DNA from: Streptomyces sp. DSM 15324
GTDB lineage: Bacteria > Actinomycetota > Actinomycetes > Streptomycetales > Streptomycetaceae
Assembly (NCBI RefSeq): GCF_001514285.1
Contig: NZ_KQ949030.1
Span: 308,634 to 372,633 of the forward strand
Direction: 5' to 3'
Length of the DNA: 64,000 bases
Every line of letters begins with the position of its first letter. Position 1 is the stretch's first letter. The notes under the pieces are model-generated. The model was not told where the DNA came from. It saw nothing but the letters and a program-made list of their open reading frames with translations, and ran no database searches. The position numbers and the translations under genes are program-made. Positions 17,050 through 25,552 of this stretch are shown here, in pieces.

Positions 17050-19658
17050 GCGTCACCGGCCGCGAGGCGGGCCCGCTCGCACCCTCCGAGGCGCCCGGCG
17101 TGCCCCCCGGCGCCACCGCGCCGCCGGGGGCCCCCGGCCGGATCCTGGTGCCGTACGGCCAGGGACGGATCCGGGGCCTCGGCGCCGACGACCTGGGCGC
17201 GCACGGCGCGGCGATGGACCGGCTGGTGAGCCTGGGCCTGCCGGTCGTGCCGGGGCTCACCGTGCCCGCGGGCGCCGCCGCGTCCCTGGCGGAGTCCGAC
17301 ACCGCCGAGGCCGCCGTGGCTCTGGTCGAGCAGCTCTCGGGGCGGCGGATCGCCGACCTGGCCCGGCCGCTGCTGCTGCGCCTGTCGGCGAGCGCGCCGA
17401 CCGGGATCGCGGGACTGCCGCCCGACCTCGCCTGTCTCGGCGTCACCCCCGCCGGCGCCGACGGCCTGTGCGCCGTCATCGGGAGCGAGGACGCGCTGTA
17501 CGACGTGTGGGCCGCCACCGTGCGCGTGATCGCCGAGTACGCCCTCGATGTCCCCGGTGCGCTGCTCGACGACGCCCTCCTGGACACCCCGGGGCCGCGG
17601 GCCCGGGTGAAGGTGCTGCTGTCCCTGGTGGCGGAGCACGGCTCCCGGCCCTTCCCCGACGACCCGGCACAGCAGGTGGCGCTGGCCGCCCGTGCCCTCC
17701 TCGCCCGATGGGACTCGCCGCGTGCGAGAAGGTCCCGCCGGGCCCAGCGCCTCCCCGCCGACCTGGCCGTCGCCCTGCATGTGCAGGCCCTGCGCATCGG
17801 CCCGGCGGACCATTCGGGCTACGGCACGGCGGTCAGCCGTGACCCCGAGACCGGGCGCCTGTGCCCGCAGGGCTCCTTCTTCCGCGGGGTCCGCCGCAGC
17901 GCCCCGCCGCCGCACACCGGTGAACCGCTGGACCGGCTCGCGGGCGGCACCGCGCTGCTGGAGCACTGCCTGCTCACCCTGGAGCGCCATCTGGGCGCAC
18001 CGGTCTCGGTCGACTTCGAGCTGCGCGACGACGAGATCTCCCTGCTCTCCGCCTCCGCCCAACTCCGCCCACCGCTGCGGGCGTCGGTGTGTCTGGCCGC
18101 GGACCTGGCCCGGGACGGGGCACTCGGCCGGGAGGAGGCCGTCCGGCGGATCACCCCCGCGCAGGTACAGGAACTGCTGCACCCCCGACTGCGGCTGACC
18201 GGTGGCGAGGAGCTCCTGGTGAAGGGGCTGCCCGCGGCGCCGGGTGCCGCGTCCGGGGCGGTGGTGCTCTCCAGTGAACGGGCCCTCGAACTGGCCGCGG
18301 ACGGCACCCCGGTCGTCCTGGTGGCCGCCGAGACGACGCCGGCCGACGTGCCCGGCATGCTGGCCTCCGCGGCCGTGCTGACCGGCAGCGGCGGAATCGC
18401 CTCGCACGCCGCCGTGGTGGCGCGCGGCGCCGGCAAGCCCGCCGTGTGCGGCGCCGAGGGACTGCGCGTGGACCTCGCCACCGGGACCGTCCGCTTCGGG
18501 GAGCGCGTGGTGCGCGAGGGCGCCCCCGTCTCACTCGACGGCCGCACCGGCGCGGTCTACGCCGGACGGCTCGACGTCGGCGTGGCCGGCCCGCCGCCCG
18601 AACTGTCCACCGTGCTCGCCTGGGCGGACGGGGTGCGCCGACTCGGCGTGCGGGCCAACGCCGACACGGCGGCCGAGGTGGAGACGGCCCTCGCCCTGGG
18701 CGCCGAGGGTGTCGGGCTGTGCCGGACGGAGCACCAGTTCCTCGGCGAGCGGCTGCCGCTGATCCGCCGGGTGCTGCTCGCCGCCGACCCGGCCGCGCGT
18801 GCGGAGGCCCTGGTGGCGCTGGAGCGCGCACAGTACGAGGACTTCCGGGCGCTGCTGGCCGCCGTGGGCGGACGGCCGGTGACCGTGCGCCTGCTGGACG
18901 CCCCGCTGCACGAGTTCCTGCCCGCCCCCGGCGAGGCCCTGGACGCGGCCGACGCGCTGCGGGCCGACGCGCTGCGGGAGGCGAACCCGATGCTCGGGCT
19001 GCGCGGGGTGCGGCTGGCGCTGCTGCACGAGCGGCTCTACCCGGCACAGGCCGAGGCACTCTTCGCCGCCTGGGCCGATGTCGCCGCCACCGGGGTGCGG
19101 CCGGAACTGGAGGTGATGATCCCGCTCGTCAGCCTGCCGGAGGAACTGGCCGCCGCGGCCGAGTACGTACGTGACGCCGCCGCCGCGGTCGCCGCCCGCA
19201 CCGGGGTGGAGGTCCCCTACCGGCTCGGCACGATGATCGAGACCCCGCGAGCCGCGCTGCTGGCCGGCGAACTCGCCGAGCACGCCGAGTTCTTCTCCTT
19301 CGGCACCAACGACCTCACCCAGCTCACCTACGGGTTCTCCCGGGACGACGTCGAACGCCAGGTGCTCGCCCCGTACCAGGAACGCGGGTTCCTGACCGCG
19401 AGCCCGTTCGCCCGGCTGGACCCGCACGGGGTGGGCGCCCTGGTCGCCCTGGCGGCCGAGCGGGCCCGGGAGGTACGGCCCGGCATCAAACTGGGCGTGT
19501 GCGGTGAGCACGGCGGTGACCCCGAGTCGATCGCGTTCTGCGACCGCCTCGGCCTCGACTACGTCTCCTGTTCGGCGCACCGGGTGCCGGTGGCCCGGAT
19601 GGCGGCCGCGCACAGCGCCCTGGACGAACGCGACGACACGAGCGGGGGCACCCGATGA
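17046..19658 (+). CDS. PPDK-like PEP-utilizing enzyme with degenerate ATP-grasp domain
   Basis: 870 residues, full PPDK length. The phosphohistidine swivel domain is intact (GGIASHAAVVAR, His454). The C-terminal PEP/pyruvate barrel is also intact: GLCRTEHQF, LLDAPLHEFLP, EANPMLGLRG, GTMIETPRA, SFGTNDLTQ and GVCGEHGGDP (Cys819). The N-terminal ATP-grasp half keeps its outline (GLPVVPGLTV, ARWDSPRA, HVQALRIG) but has lost residues PPDK needs for ATP. SVRSGA is replaced by RLSASA, the NAQGEDVV stretch by RGVRRSAPP, and the MLQTR motif by LLSASAQ. It can probably exchange phosphate between PEP and His454 but not with ATP; the acceptor is unknown. It is coupled to both neighbouring genes by ATGA overlaps. 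Confidence 0.85.
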   Translation: MSVTGREAGPLAPSEAPGVPPGATAPPGAPGRILVPYGQGRIRGLGADDLGAHGAAMDRLVSLGLPVVPGLTVPAGAAASLAESDTAEAAVALVEQLSGRRIADLARPLLLRLSASAPTGIAGLPPDLACLGVTPAGADGLCAVIGSEDALYDVWAATVRVIAEYALDVPGALLDDALLDTPGPRARVKVLLSLVAEHGSRPFPDDPAQQVALAARALLARWDSPRARRSRRAQRLPADLAVALHVQALRIGPADHSGYGTAVSRDPETGRLCPQGSFFRGVRRSAPPPHTGEPLDRLAGGTALLEHCLLTLERHLGAPVSVDFELRDDEISLLSASAQLRPPLRASVCLAADLARDGALGREEAVRRITPAQVQELLHPRLRLTGGEELLVKGLPAAPGAASGAVVLSSERALELAADGTPVVLVAAETTPADVPGMLASAAVLTGSGGIASHAAVVARGAGKPAVCGAEGLRVDLATGTVRFGERVVREGAPVSLDGRTGAVYAGRLDVGVAGPPPELSTVLAWADGVRRLGVRANADTAAEVETALALGAEGVGLCRTEHQFLGERLPLIRRVLLAADPAARAEALVALERAQYEDFRALLAAVGGRPVTVRLLDAPLHEFLPAPGEALDAADALRADALREANPMLGLRGVRLALLHERLYPAQAEALFAAWADVAATGVRPELEVMIPLVSLPEELAAAAEYVRDAAAAVAARTGVEVPYRLGTMIETPRAALLAGELAEHAEFFSFGTNDLTQLTYGFSRDDVERQVLAPYQERGFLTASPFARLDPHGVGALVALAAERAREVRPGIKLGVCGEHGGDPESIAFCDRLGLDYVSCSAHRVPVARMAAAHSALDERDDTSGGTR

Positions 19659-20779
19659 CGAGCACCGTGGCCGACGCCGACGGCACGGCCCTGTCGGACA
19701 CCGAGCTGGCGGACCTGCGCGAGACCGTTCGCTCGGTGTGCGCGGACGCCGGCGGCACCACCGCGGTCCGCCGGCTGTCCGAGGAGGCCCCGGGCATCGA
19801 CGCCGGACTGTGGGACACCCTGGGCCGGCAGGTCGGCCTCGCGGCGCTCGGCCTGCCCGCGTCGGCGGGAGGCGTCGGCGGACTCGCCGGGATCGCCGCC
19901 GTCTGCGAGGAGCTGGGCAGGACCCTGGCACCGGTTCCGCTGCTGTCCTCCACCGTGCTGGCCGGGCAGGTGCTGGCCGGCTGCGGCACGGCCCACAAGG
20001 CGCTGGCCCGGCTGGCGGAGGGCGTCGTCCACGCCCTGGCGGCGGTCGCGCCCGACGGGACGTGGCGGCCCGACGCCGTGCCGGTGACCGTCACCTGGCA
20101 GGGCGGCGCCCCGTTGCTGGAGGGCACCGCGCCGTTCGTCCTCGACGGCGCGGACGCCGAGGCGCTGGTGGTGGCCGCGGCCGGGACCGACGGCGTCGAC
20201 CTCTTCCTGGCCGATCCGCGCGCGCCGGGGGTCACGGTGCGCCGGGTGCCCACGCTGGACCTCAGCCGGGGCCAGGCGGTGGTCACGTTCCACCGGGCCC
20301 GGGCCCGGGCGTCGACCGCCGGCGGCGAGGGGGCGGAGATCGTGTCCCGCGCGCTGGACGTGGCCCTGGTGGCGCTGGCCGCCGAACAACTGGGCGGAGC
20401 TCAGGCCGCCTTGGACATGACGGTGGCCCACGTACGCGACCGTATCCAGTTCGGCAGGGCGATCGGCGGCTTCCAGGCGGTCAAGCACGCCTGTGCCGAC
20501 ATGCTGCTCCAGGTCGAGGCCGCCCGGTCGGCCGTGGTGCGCGCGGTCCGGGCGGACGGCTCGCCCCGGGCGCTGGCCGAGGCGGCGGCGGTGGCACAGG
20601 CGTGGTGCGCCGAGGCGTTCGTCTCCGTCGCCGCCGAGTGCGTGCAGCTGCACGGCGGGATGGGCTTCACCTGGGAGCACGACGCCCACCTGTACTTCCG
20701 GCGCGCCCAGTCCGACGCGGTGCTGCTGGGGGGCGCCGCGCACCATCGGGAGCGGCTGGCCGCACTGCTGGGCTGGTGA
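19655..20779 (+). CDS. Acyl-CoA dehydrogenase (short, FadE-like)
   Basis: 374 residues. The start overlaps the PPDK-like stop by ATGA. It shows a loosely conserved N-terminal helical domain with LPASAGGVGGLAG, a weak middle domain, and a clear C-terminal bundle (RIQFGRAIGGFQAVKH, QLHGGMGFTWEHDAHLYFRRA). This architecture resembles the actinobacterial FadE subunits that form alpha2beta2 heteromers in steroid side-chain degradation, where one chain lacks FAD ligands. The usual EPxAGSD-type middle motif is not visible, so it may be a non-catalytic partner. The best partner candidates are the dehydrogenases at 14212 and 42374. Confidence 0.8.
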   Translation: MTSTVADADGTALSDTELADLRETVRSVCADAGGTTAVRRLSEEAPGIDAGLWDTLGRQVGLAALGLPASAGGVGGLAGIAAVCEELGRTLAPVPLLSSTVLAGQVLAGCGTAHKALARLAEGVVHALAAVAPDGTWRPDAVPVTVTWQGGAPLLEGTAPFVLDGADAEALVVAAAGTDGVDLFLADPRAPGVTVRRVPTLDLSRGQAVVTFHRARARASTAGGEGAEIVSRALDVALVALAAEQLGGAQAALDMTVAHVRDRIQFGRAIGGFQAVKHACADMLLQVEAARSAVVRAVRADGSPRALAEAAAVAQAWCAEAFVSVAAECVQLHGGMGFTWEHDAHLYFRRAQSDAVLLGGAAHHRERLAALLGW

Positions 20780-20810
20780 CGTGGATGAGACGTGGACGAA
20801 GGGAGGGAAC

Positions 20811-21269
20811 ATGACCGGCAGGCTCATTGACGAGTCGTTGTTCGAGATCCGGGAGTACGCCGACGGGGGACCGCCTCGTCTGGTGGGCGCGCGCTGCTCC
20901 GGCTGCGGCACCGTCGTCTTCCCCCGGCAGGACTCGTGCCCCCGGTGTCCGGACGGGACGATGGCGGAGCGGGTGCTGCCGGTGAGCGGGCGGGTGTGGT
21001 CGTGGACGCGCCAGGCGTTCGCGCCGAAACCGCCGTACCGGCTGCCCTCCGAGGGTCACCGGCCGTACCACGTGGGCTATGTGGACCTGGACGAGGTGCT
21101 GGTGGAAGCGTTGCTGGCGGTGTCCCGCGAGGAGATCCGGATCGGCCTGCCGGTTCGGCTGACCACGGTGCCGGCCTATCGCGAGGAGGGCGGAACCGAG
21201 GTGGTGACCTTCGCGTTCCGCGCGGAGCGGGACGGGGAGCGGGACGGGGAGCGGGACGGGGAGCGATGA
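20811..21269 (+). CDS. DUF35 OB-fold protein with zinc ribbon
   Basis: 152 residues, with GGGAGGG six bases before the ATG. A rubredoxin-like zinc ribbon (CSGCGTVVFPRQDSCPRC) precedes an OB-fold (GRVWSWTRQAF, PYHVGYVDLDE). DUF35 proteins bind acyl-CoA and partner with thiolase-like enzymes; in steroid degradation the DUF35 domain of ChsH2 binds the aldolase Ltp2. The stop overlaps the next start (ATGA), so it is coupled to a thiolase-like gene. The C-terminus ends in a repeat of RDGE units encoded by a 12-bp tandem repeat, probably disordered. Confidence 0.85.
   Translation: MTGRLIDESLFEIREYADGGPPRLVGARCSGCGTVVFPRQDSCPRCPDGTMAERVLPVSGRVWSWTRQAFAPKPPYRLPSEGHRPYHVGYVDLDEVLVEALLAVSREEIRIGLPVRLTTVPAYREEGGTEVVTFAFRAERDGERDGERDGER
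21225..21265 (+). repeat. 12-bp tandem repeat at the DUF35 C-terminus
   Basis: Three identical copies of GAGCGGGACGGG plus a partial fourth end directly at the ATGA stop-start overlap. The unit keeps the frame and encodes repeated ERDG. Copy number should be prone to slippage between strains. Confidence 0.85.
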
Positions 21270-22420
21270 ACCGGCACGACGACGTGTACGTGGTCGGCTG
21301 CGGGATGCATCCCTTCGGCCGCGACGAGAGCGTCACCGGCATGGACATGGCCGAGCGGGCGGCGCGCTCGGCGCTGGCCGACGCCGGTGTCGCCTGGCAG
21401 GACATCGGCTACGCGGCCGGCGGCTCCGACGTGTCCGGCAAGCCCGACACCCTGGTGGGCCGGCTGGGACTGACCGGGGTGCCGTTCGTCAACGTGCAGA
21501 ACGGCTGCGCGACCGGCGCCTCCACCGTGCTCGCGGTGGCCAACGCGCTCCGTGCGGGTGAGGCGGAGCTGGGCCTCGCGGTGGGGTTCGACAAGCATGA
21601 GCGGGGCGCGTTCCACGTCTCCGCGGCCCGCTACGGCCTGGGCGACTGGTACGCGGAGACCGGCCTGATGCTGACCACCCAGTTCTTCGCGCTGAAGACC
21701 CGCCGGTACCTGTACGAGCACGGCCTCTCCGAGCGGGCGCTGGCGATGGTCGCGGCGCGGGCCTTCCGCAACGGCGCCCGGCATCCGCTGGCCTGGCGTC
21801 GCACGCCGCTGACGGAACGGGAGATCCTCGACTCCGCCGAGGTCAGTCCGCCGCTCACCCAGTACATGTTCTGCTCGCCGGGTCAGGGCGCGGCGGCCCT
21901 GGTGCTGGCGCTCGGTGACCGCGCCTTCGATCTGTGCGAACGACCCGTGAGACTGGCGTCGTTGGCTTTCCGGACCCGGCGGTTCGGTTCGTTCGAGGTG
22001 TTCTCTCCCTGGTTGCCGCCGGGACCGCACCACAGCCCCAGCGTCGATGCCGCCGAGGCGGCCTTCCGCACGGCGGGGCTGCGGCCGGCGGACGTACAGG
22101 TGGCCCAGCTGCAGGACACGGACAGCGGCTCGGAGCTGGTCCACCTGGCGGAGACCGGGCTGTGCGGCCACGGCGAGCAGGAGGAGTTGCTGGCCTCCGG
22201 GGGCACCGAACCCACGGGCCGGATACCGGTCAACACCGATGGCGGGTGTCTGGCCGGCGGCGAGCCCGTCGGCGCCTCCGGGCTGCGCCAGTTCCACGAG
22301 GTCGTACGGCAGTTGCAGGGCCGGGCCCCTGGTCCGCAGGTACCGGGCGCCCCCCGGGTGGGCTTCACCCACGTGTACGGGGCGCCCGGGATCAGCGCGT
22401 GTGCGGTCCTGACGGTGTGA
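21266..22420 (+). CDS. Thiolase-like / Ltp2-type lipid-transfer protein
   Basis: 384 residues. Thiolase fold with the nucleophile region NGCATGAS, then FDKHERG, and the C-terminal NTDGGCLAGGEPVGASGLRQ and THVYGAPG. The second half departs from biosynthetic or degradative thiolases (no GHPxGxSG) and matches the SCP-X/Ltp2 group. In those enzymes a DUF35 partner helps either thiolysis or retro-aldol release of a CoA side chain. The overlap with the DUF35 gene supports that pairing. It probably carries out the C-C cleavage step of this sub-operon; the exact reaction is open. Confidence 0.85.
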   Translation: MNRHDDVYVVGCGMHPFGRDESVTGMDMAERAARSALADAGVAWQDIGYAAGGSDVSGKPDTLVGRLGLTGVPFVNVQNGCATGASTVLAVANALRAGEAELGLAVGFDKHERGAFHVSAARYGLGDWYAETGLMLTTQFFALKTRRYLYEHGLSERALAMVAARAFRNGARHPLAWRRTPLTEREILDSAEVSPPLTQYMFCSPGQGAAALVLALGDRAFDLCERPVRLASLAFRTRRFGSFEVFSPWLPPGPHHSPSVDAAEAAFRTAGLRPADVQVAQLQDTDSGSELVHLAETGLCGHGEQEELLASGGTEPTGRIPVNTDGGCLAGGEPVGASGLRQFHEVVRQLQGRAPGPQVPGAPRVGFTHVYGAPGISACAVLTV

Positions 22421-22501
22421 AGGGGCGCCCCTGGACTCGCCCACCGCCGACCGCTGACCGTCGTCCGGCGACCCCGAGCGACCCTGCCCCGGCCTTTGTC
22501 G

Positions 22502-23152
22502 CTACGACCGCGCCGGTTTCGGCTCGGCCGCGACGATGCGCAGGGCCAGCTCCCTGACCGCCTCCTGCACGGCCCGGGAGGGCAGCTGGGCCAGCGGTCC
22601 GCCTTCCGCCCGCAACGCGGTGACGAGCACCGTCGTACTGATCAGTGTGCGGACCGCGAGCGCGTTCGCCGCGTGCCGGGCCTTCGCCGCCCGGGGGCTG
22701 CGGGTGGTGCCCACCGGCAGATAGTCGTAGCCGCGCTGGATGTGCCGCTGCTCGAACTCGTCCCGCAGCGCCTTGACGCTGCCGTTGGCGGAGGCGATCT
22801 GGACCTGGTAGAGCCGGGCCTCGTCGGGATTGTGCTCCACCCATGCCCACACGGCGTCGATGACGCGGACCAGGCCCTCGGCGTCACCCGGCGCGGAGTC
22901 CGGCCGGGCCGCCTCCACGACCGCGTTCAGCTGGTCGAAGACCCGGCGCATGGCCAGTTCGAGCAGCTCTTCCTTGCCGTCGAAGTGGTAGTAGACGGCT
23001 GTCGGGACCACCTGGGCCTCGTCCGCGATGTCCTGGATGCTGGTCTCCGCGAACCCGGTGCGGCCGAACACCCGCACGGCCGCGGTGATGATGTGCTGCC
23101 GCCGCGAGGGCCTGTGGGCGGGCTGCTTGCCGTTCTCCGTGGTGGCCATCAT
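22502..23152 (-). CDS. TetR-family regulator A
   Basis: 216 residues from the first of two adjacent ATGs; the second (23149) has the better spacing to AGGGAG. The N-terminal HTH is clear: ITAAVRVFGRTGFAETSIQDIADEA, then VVPTAVYYHFDGKEELL. The C-terminal ligand domain is generic. It is divergent from a second tetR with an operator-like palindrome in between, so it is probably autoregulated and a candidate repressor of the island through the shared 23-bp sites. In similar clusters such regulators sense an acyl-CoA intermediate, but this is unproven here. Confidence 0.9.
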   Translation of the reverse strand: MMATTENGKQPAHRPSRRQHIITAAVRVFGRTGFAETSIQDIADEAQVVPTAVYYHFDGKEELLELAMRRVFDQLNAVVEAARPDSAPGDAEGLVRVIDAVWAWVEHNPDEARLYQVQIASANGSVKALRDEFEQRHIQRGYDYLPVGTTRSPRAAKARHAANALAVRTLISTTVLVTALRAEGGPLAQLPSRAVQEAVRELALRIVAAEPKPARS

Positions 23153-23196
23153 GCTCCCTGCCCGCTGCCGTCGGCCCCGGCCCCCGTGGGGCCCTG

Positions 23197-23219
23197 GTAC
23201 TGACCAGTCTATCCAGTAA
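23197..23219. promoter_or_regulatory. TetR-type operator, site 2
   Basis: The palindrome ACTG-N11-CAGT (23199-23217) lies in the 142-bp gap between the divergent tetR genes. Its reverse complement shares ACTG, ATAG and CAGT positions with site 15488. The location between two regulators suggests autoregulation. Confidence 0.6.
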
Positions 23220-23294
23220 CTCCGACCGGCCGTGCGCACGATTCCTTCTGCACCTTGGGCTCCGGGGCGCCCGGACGTCGGCATACTTGACAGC

Positions 23295-23900
23295 ATGACG
23301 ACATCCGGACCCCGCGCAGCCCACCGTCCCTCACGCAAGCAGTGGGTGATCGAGGCAGCCACGGAGTTGTTCGCCACCCAGTCCCCGGACGAGGTGACGG
23401 TGGCCGACATCGCCTCGCGTGCGGAGATGACCTCGGCCGCGGTGTACTACCACTTCTCGTCCAAGGACCAGATCCTGGCGGAGGCCATGCGGGCGTTCGC
23501 CGCCGCGCTGCGCGAGCGCCTGCAGGCGCTCACCGAGGCCCACGAGCCCGGCTCGGACATCGGGGCGCCGGTCACCGTCCTGCTGGCCTGGATGGGCGAA
23601 CACCGCTCCGCCGCCACGGTGTTCTTCGTGTCGTCGGCCGGGATGAGCCAGGAGGCGGAGTCGCTGCGCCACCAGAGCCGTACGGAGGTGCTGGACGAAC
23701 TGGTGCGACTGATCCGCAAGGCCCGCGCGTCGGTCTCCGACGCCGAGGCGGCGGTGATCGGCCTCGGCCTGCTGGCGCTGCTGGAGACCGCGGCGGTCTC
23801 GCAGGTCCGCAGCGACGACGTCTACCGGTCGCTCGGGCACCGCTCCTTCGGCCGCGAGGTCGGCGCTCTCGCGGAGCGGATCGCCGGCCCCGTCCGTTAG
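23295..23900 (+). CDS. TetR-family regulator B
   Basis: 201 residues from the ATG at 23295. No ribosome site is obvious, so the transcript may be leaderless. HTH motifs: VIEAATELFATQ, EVTVADIASRAEMTSAAVYYHFSSKDQIL. The core domain holds a hydrophobic helix (VIGLGLLALLETAAVS). It shares the divergent promoter and palindrome with regulator A. Either could be the island regulator, and the two may form a paired circuit. The stop codon abuts the inverted repeat of a MITE-like element. Confidence 0.9.
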   Translation: MTTSGPRAAHRPSRKQWVIEAATELFATQSPDEVTVADIASRAEMTSAAVYYHFSSKDQILAEAMRAFAAALRERLQALTEAHEPGSDIGAPVTVLLAWMGEHRSAATVFFVSSAGMSQEAESLRHQSRTEVLDELVRLIRKARASVSDAEAAVIGLGLLALLETAAVSQVRSDDVYRSLGHRSFGREVGALAERIAGPVR

Positions 23901-24122
23901 GGGCTGTCCGGCGGATCATGCCGCAGACGCGGGGTCTGGCACGCCCACCTGCGGCGTTGTCGTCGGTTGCCGACTCCCCCACGCTCGGCTTCGCTCGCGC
24001 GGGCGGGACCCCCCTCGCGTCGACGCCCTCCTCCGCCTTGCAGTTGAACGCACCAGACCCCGCTCACCTGGGCCGATGAGTCACCGCTGCTTTCCTGCGA
24101 CTTGATCCGCCGGCACAGCCCC
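23900..24122. mobile_element. MITE-like element with 18-19 bp inverted repeats
   Basis: About 220 bp bounded by GGGGCTGTCCGGCGGATC at the left and the inverse of GGGGCTGTGCCGGCGGATC at the right (24104-24122). The body carries GCTCGGCTTCGCTCG next to a GGGACCCCCC run, a segment I recall as common in Streptomyces intergenic repeats. No coding frame is evident. It sits between tetR B and the convergent E2 gene. Confidence 0.6.
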
Positions 24123-24133
24123 TGGCGGCCGGG

Positions 24134-25552
24134 TCACACCAGCAGGCGCAGGGGTCTGCTCAGCAGCCCGCCGACCGTGCGCAGGTACTCCGCGGCGGGC
24201 GCCCCGTCGACGGCACGGTGGTCGAAGGTGAGGCTCAGCGTGAGCACGCGCGTCCGCAGCGGCCGGTCGTCCACCCACTCGACACCGTCCCTGAGCCGGC
24301 CCACCCCGAGGATCGCGACGTTGCCGGGGTTGATCACCGGGGTGAAGAAGTCGACGCCGTATCCGCCCAGCGAGGTGACGGTGAAGGTGGCGCCCTCCAG
24401 GTGCGCGGGCGAGATCCGCCCTTCGCGGGCGGCCTGGGCCAGGGCTTTCGACCGGCGCGTGATCTCGGCCAGCGGCAGCGCCGCCGCGTCCTCGATCACG
24501 GGGACCATGAGGCCGCCCGGCACGGCCACCGCGAATCCCAGGTGGATGCCGTCGAGCAGATGGATCCCGTCCTCCCGGACCGTCGCGTTGAGCAGGGGGT
24601 GCTCGCGCAGGGCCAGGGCCGCCGCCTTCAGCAGGAAGTCGCCCAGGCTGGGCACCGGCAGTTCGCCGTCGGCCCACTCCTCCTTGAGCCGGTCCCGCAG
24701 GGACACCACGGCGTCCATCCGCACCTCGTAGCCGTGCGTCAGCTGGGCCATCTCCTGGAGGCTGGCGTGCATCCGGCGGGCGATGGTGCCGCGCATCCCG
24801 GTGAGCGGGAGGACGTCCCCGGGCCGGGGGTCCGTGTTCCGCCGTGCGGGCGCCGCAGCGGTCGCATCGAGGTCGGAGCGGCGTATCCGGCCGCCCGGAC
24901 CCGTGCCGTTCACCTCCGACAGGTCGATGCCGCGTTCCTTCGCGAGCTTGCGGACCAGCGGCGAGGTGGGCGTGCCGCCGGGCGGGACGGGGGCGTCGGG
25001 GTGCGCGACGAGGAACTCCTCCACGTCCTCGGAGACGATCCGGCCGCCCGGACCCGTGCCGTGTACGGCGGTCAGGTCGACGCCGGCGGCCGCGGCGACC
25101 CGCCGGGCGTTCGGCGACGACAGAAGGCGGCCCGTGGGGCCTGGGGGCGCGGGCGCCCCGGCGGCTTCCCCGGCACGCTCGGCGCCACCCGGGGCAGGCG
25201 GGGCGCCCGTACCCGCGCCGCCGCCCGGTGCGGCCGTGATGGCCGCTTCCGGGGCGGACGCGGCCCCGGGGGGTGCCGGCGTGCCCAGGGTCTCCGGTGG
25301 CTGCTCGCCCTGCGCCAGCAGCCAGCCGATCAGGGCCCCCGCCGGCACGGTGGCCCCCGCCGCGACCACGGGGTGGAACAGTCCCCCGGCCTCCGCCTCG
25401 ACGTCCACGTCGACCTTGTCGGTGGCCAGCCGGAGCAGGGGCTCACCCTCGGCGACCGCCGTGCCGGCCGGCACCAGCCATTCGTCGATCGTGCCTTCCT
25501 GCATGGTCAGCCCGATCTTCGGCAGCAGAACCTCGATCGCCACGTCGGTCAC
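24134..25552 (-). CDS. 2-oxoacid dehydrogenase E2 (dihydrolipoamide acyltransferase)
   Basis: 472 residues. The GTG start overlaps the E1beta stop (GTGA) and has AAAGG upstream. One lipoyl domain (DKVDV, lipoyl Lys46), a Pro/Ala/Gly linker, then two peripheral-subunit-binding domains (about 143-180 and 196-228, each with GTGPGGRI) where most E2s have one. The catalytic domain ends with DHRAVDG (His445, Asp449). It transfers the acyl group from lipoyl-Lys to CoA as the core of a pyruvate, branched-chain or acetoin-type complex. No E3 gene is in the window, so a housekeeping lipoamide dehydrogenase is presumably used. Confidence 0.92.
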   Translation of the reverse strand: MTDVAIEVLLPKIGLTMQEGTIDEWLVPAGTAVAEGEPLLRLATDKVDVDVEAEAGGLFHPVVAAGATVPAGALIGWLLAQGEQPPETLGTPAPPGAASAPEAAITAAPGGGAGTGAPPAPGGAERAGEAAGAPAPPGPTGRLLSSPNARRVAAAAGVDLTAVHGTGPGGRIVSEDVEEFLVAHPDAPVPPGGTPTSPLVRKLAKERGIDLSEVNGTGPGGRIRRSDLDATAAAPARRNTDPRPGDVLPLTGMRGTIARRMHASLQEMAQLTHGYEVRMDAVVSLRDRLKEEWADGELPVPSLGDFLLKAAALALREHPLLNATVREDGIHLLDGIHLGFAVAVPGGLMVPVIEDAAALPLAEITRRSKALAQAAREGRISPAHLEGATFTVTSLGGYGVDFFTPVINPGNVAILGVGRLRDGVEWVDDRPLRTRVLTLSLTFDHRAVDGAPAAEYLRTVGGLLSRPLRLLV

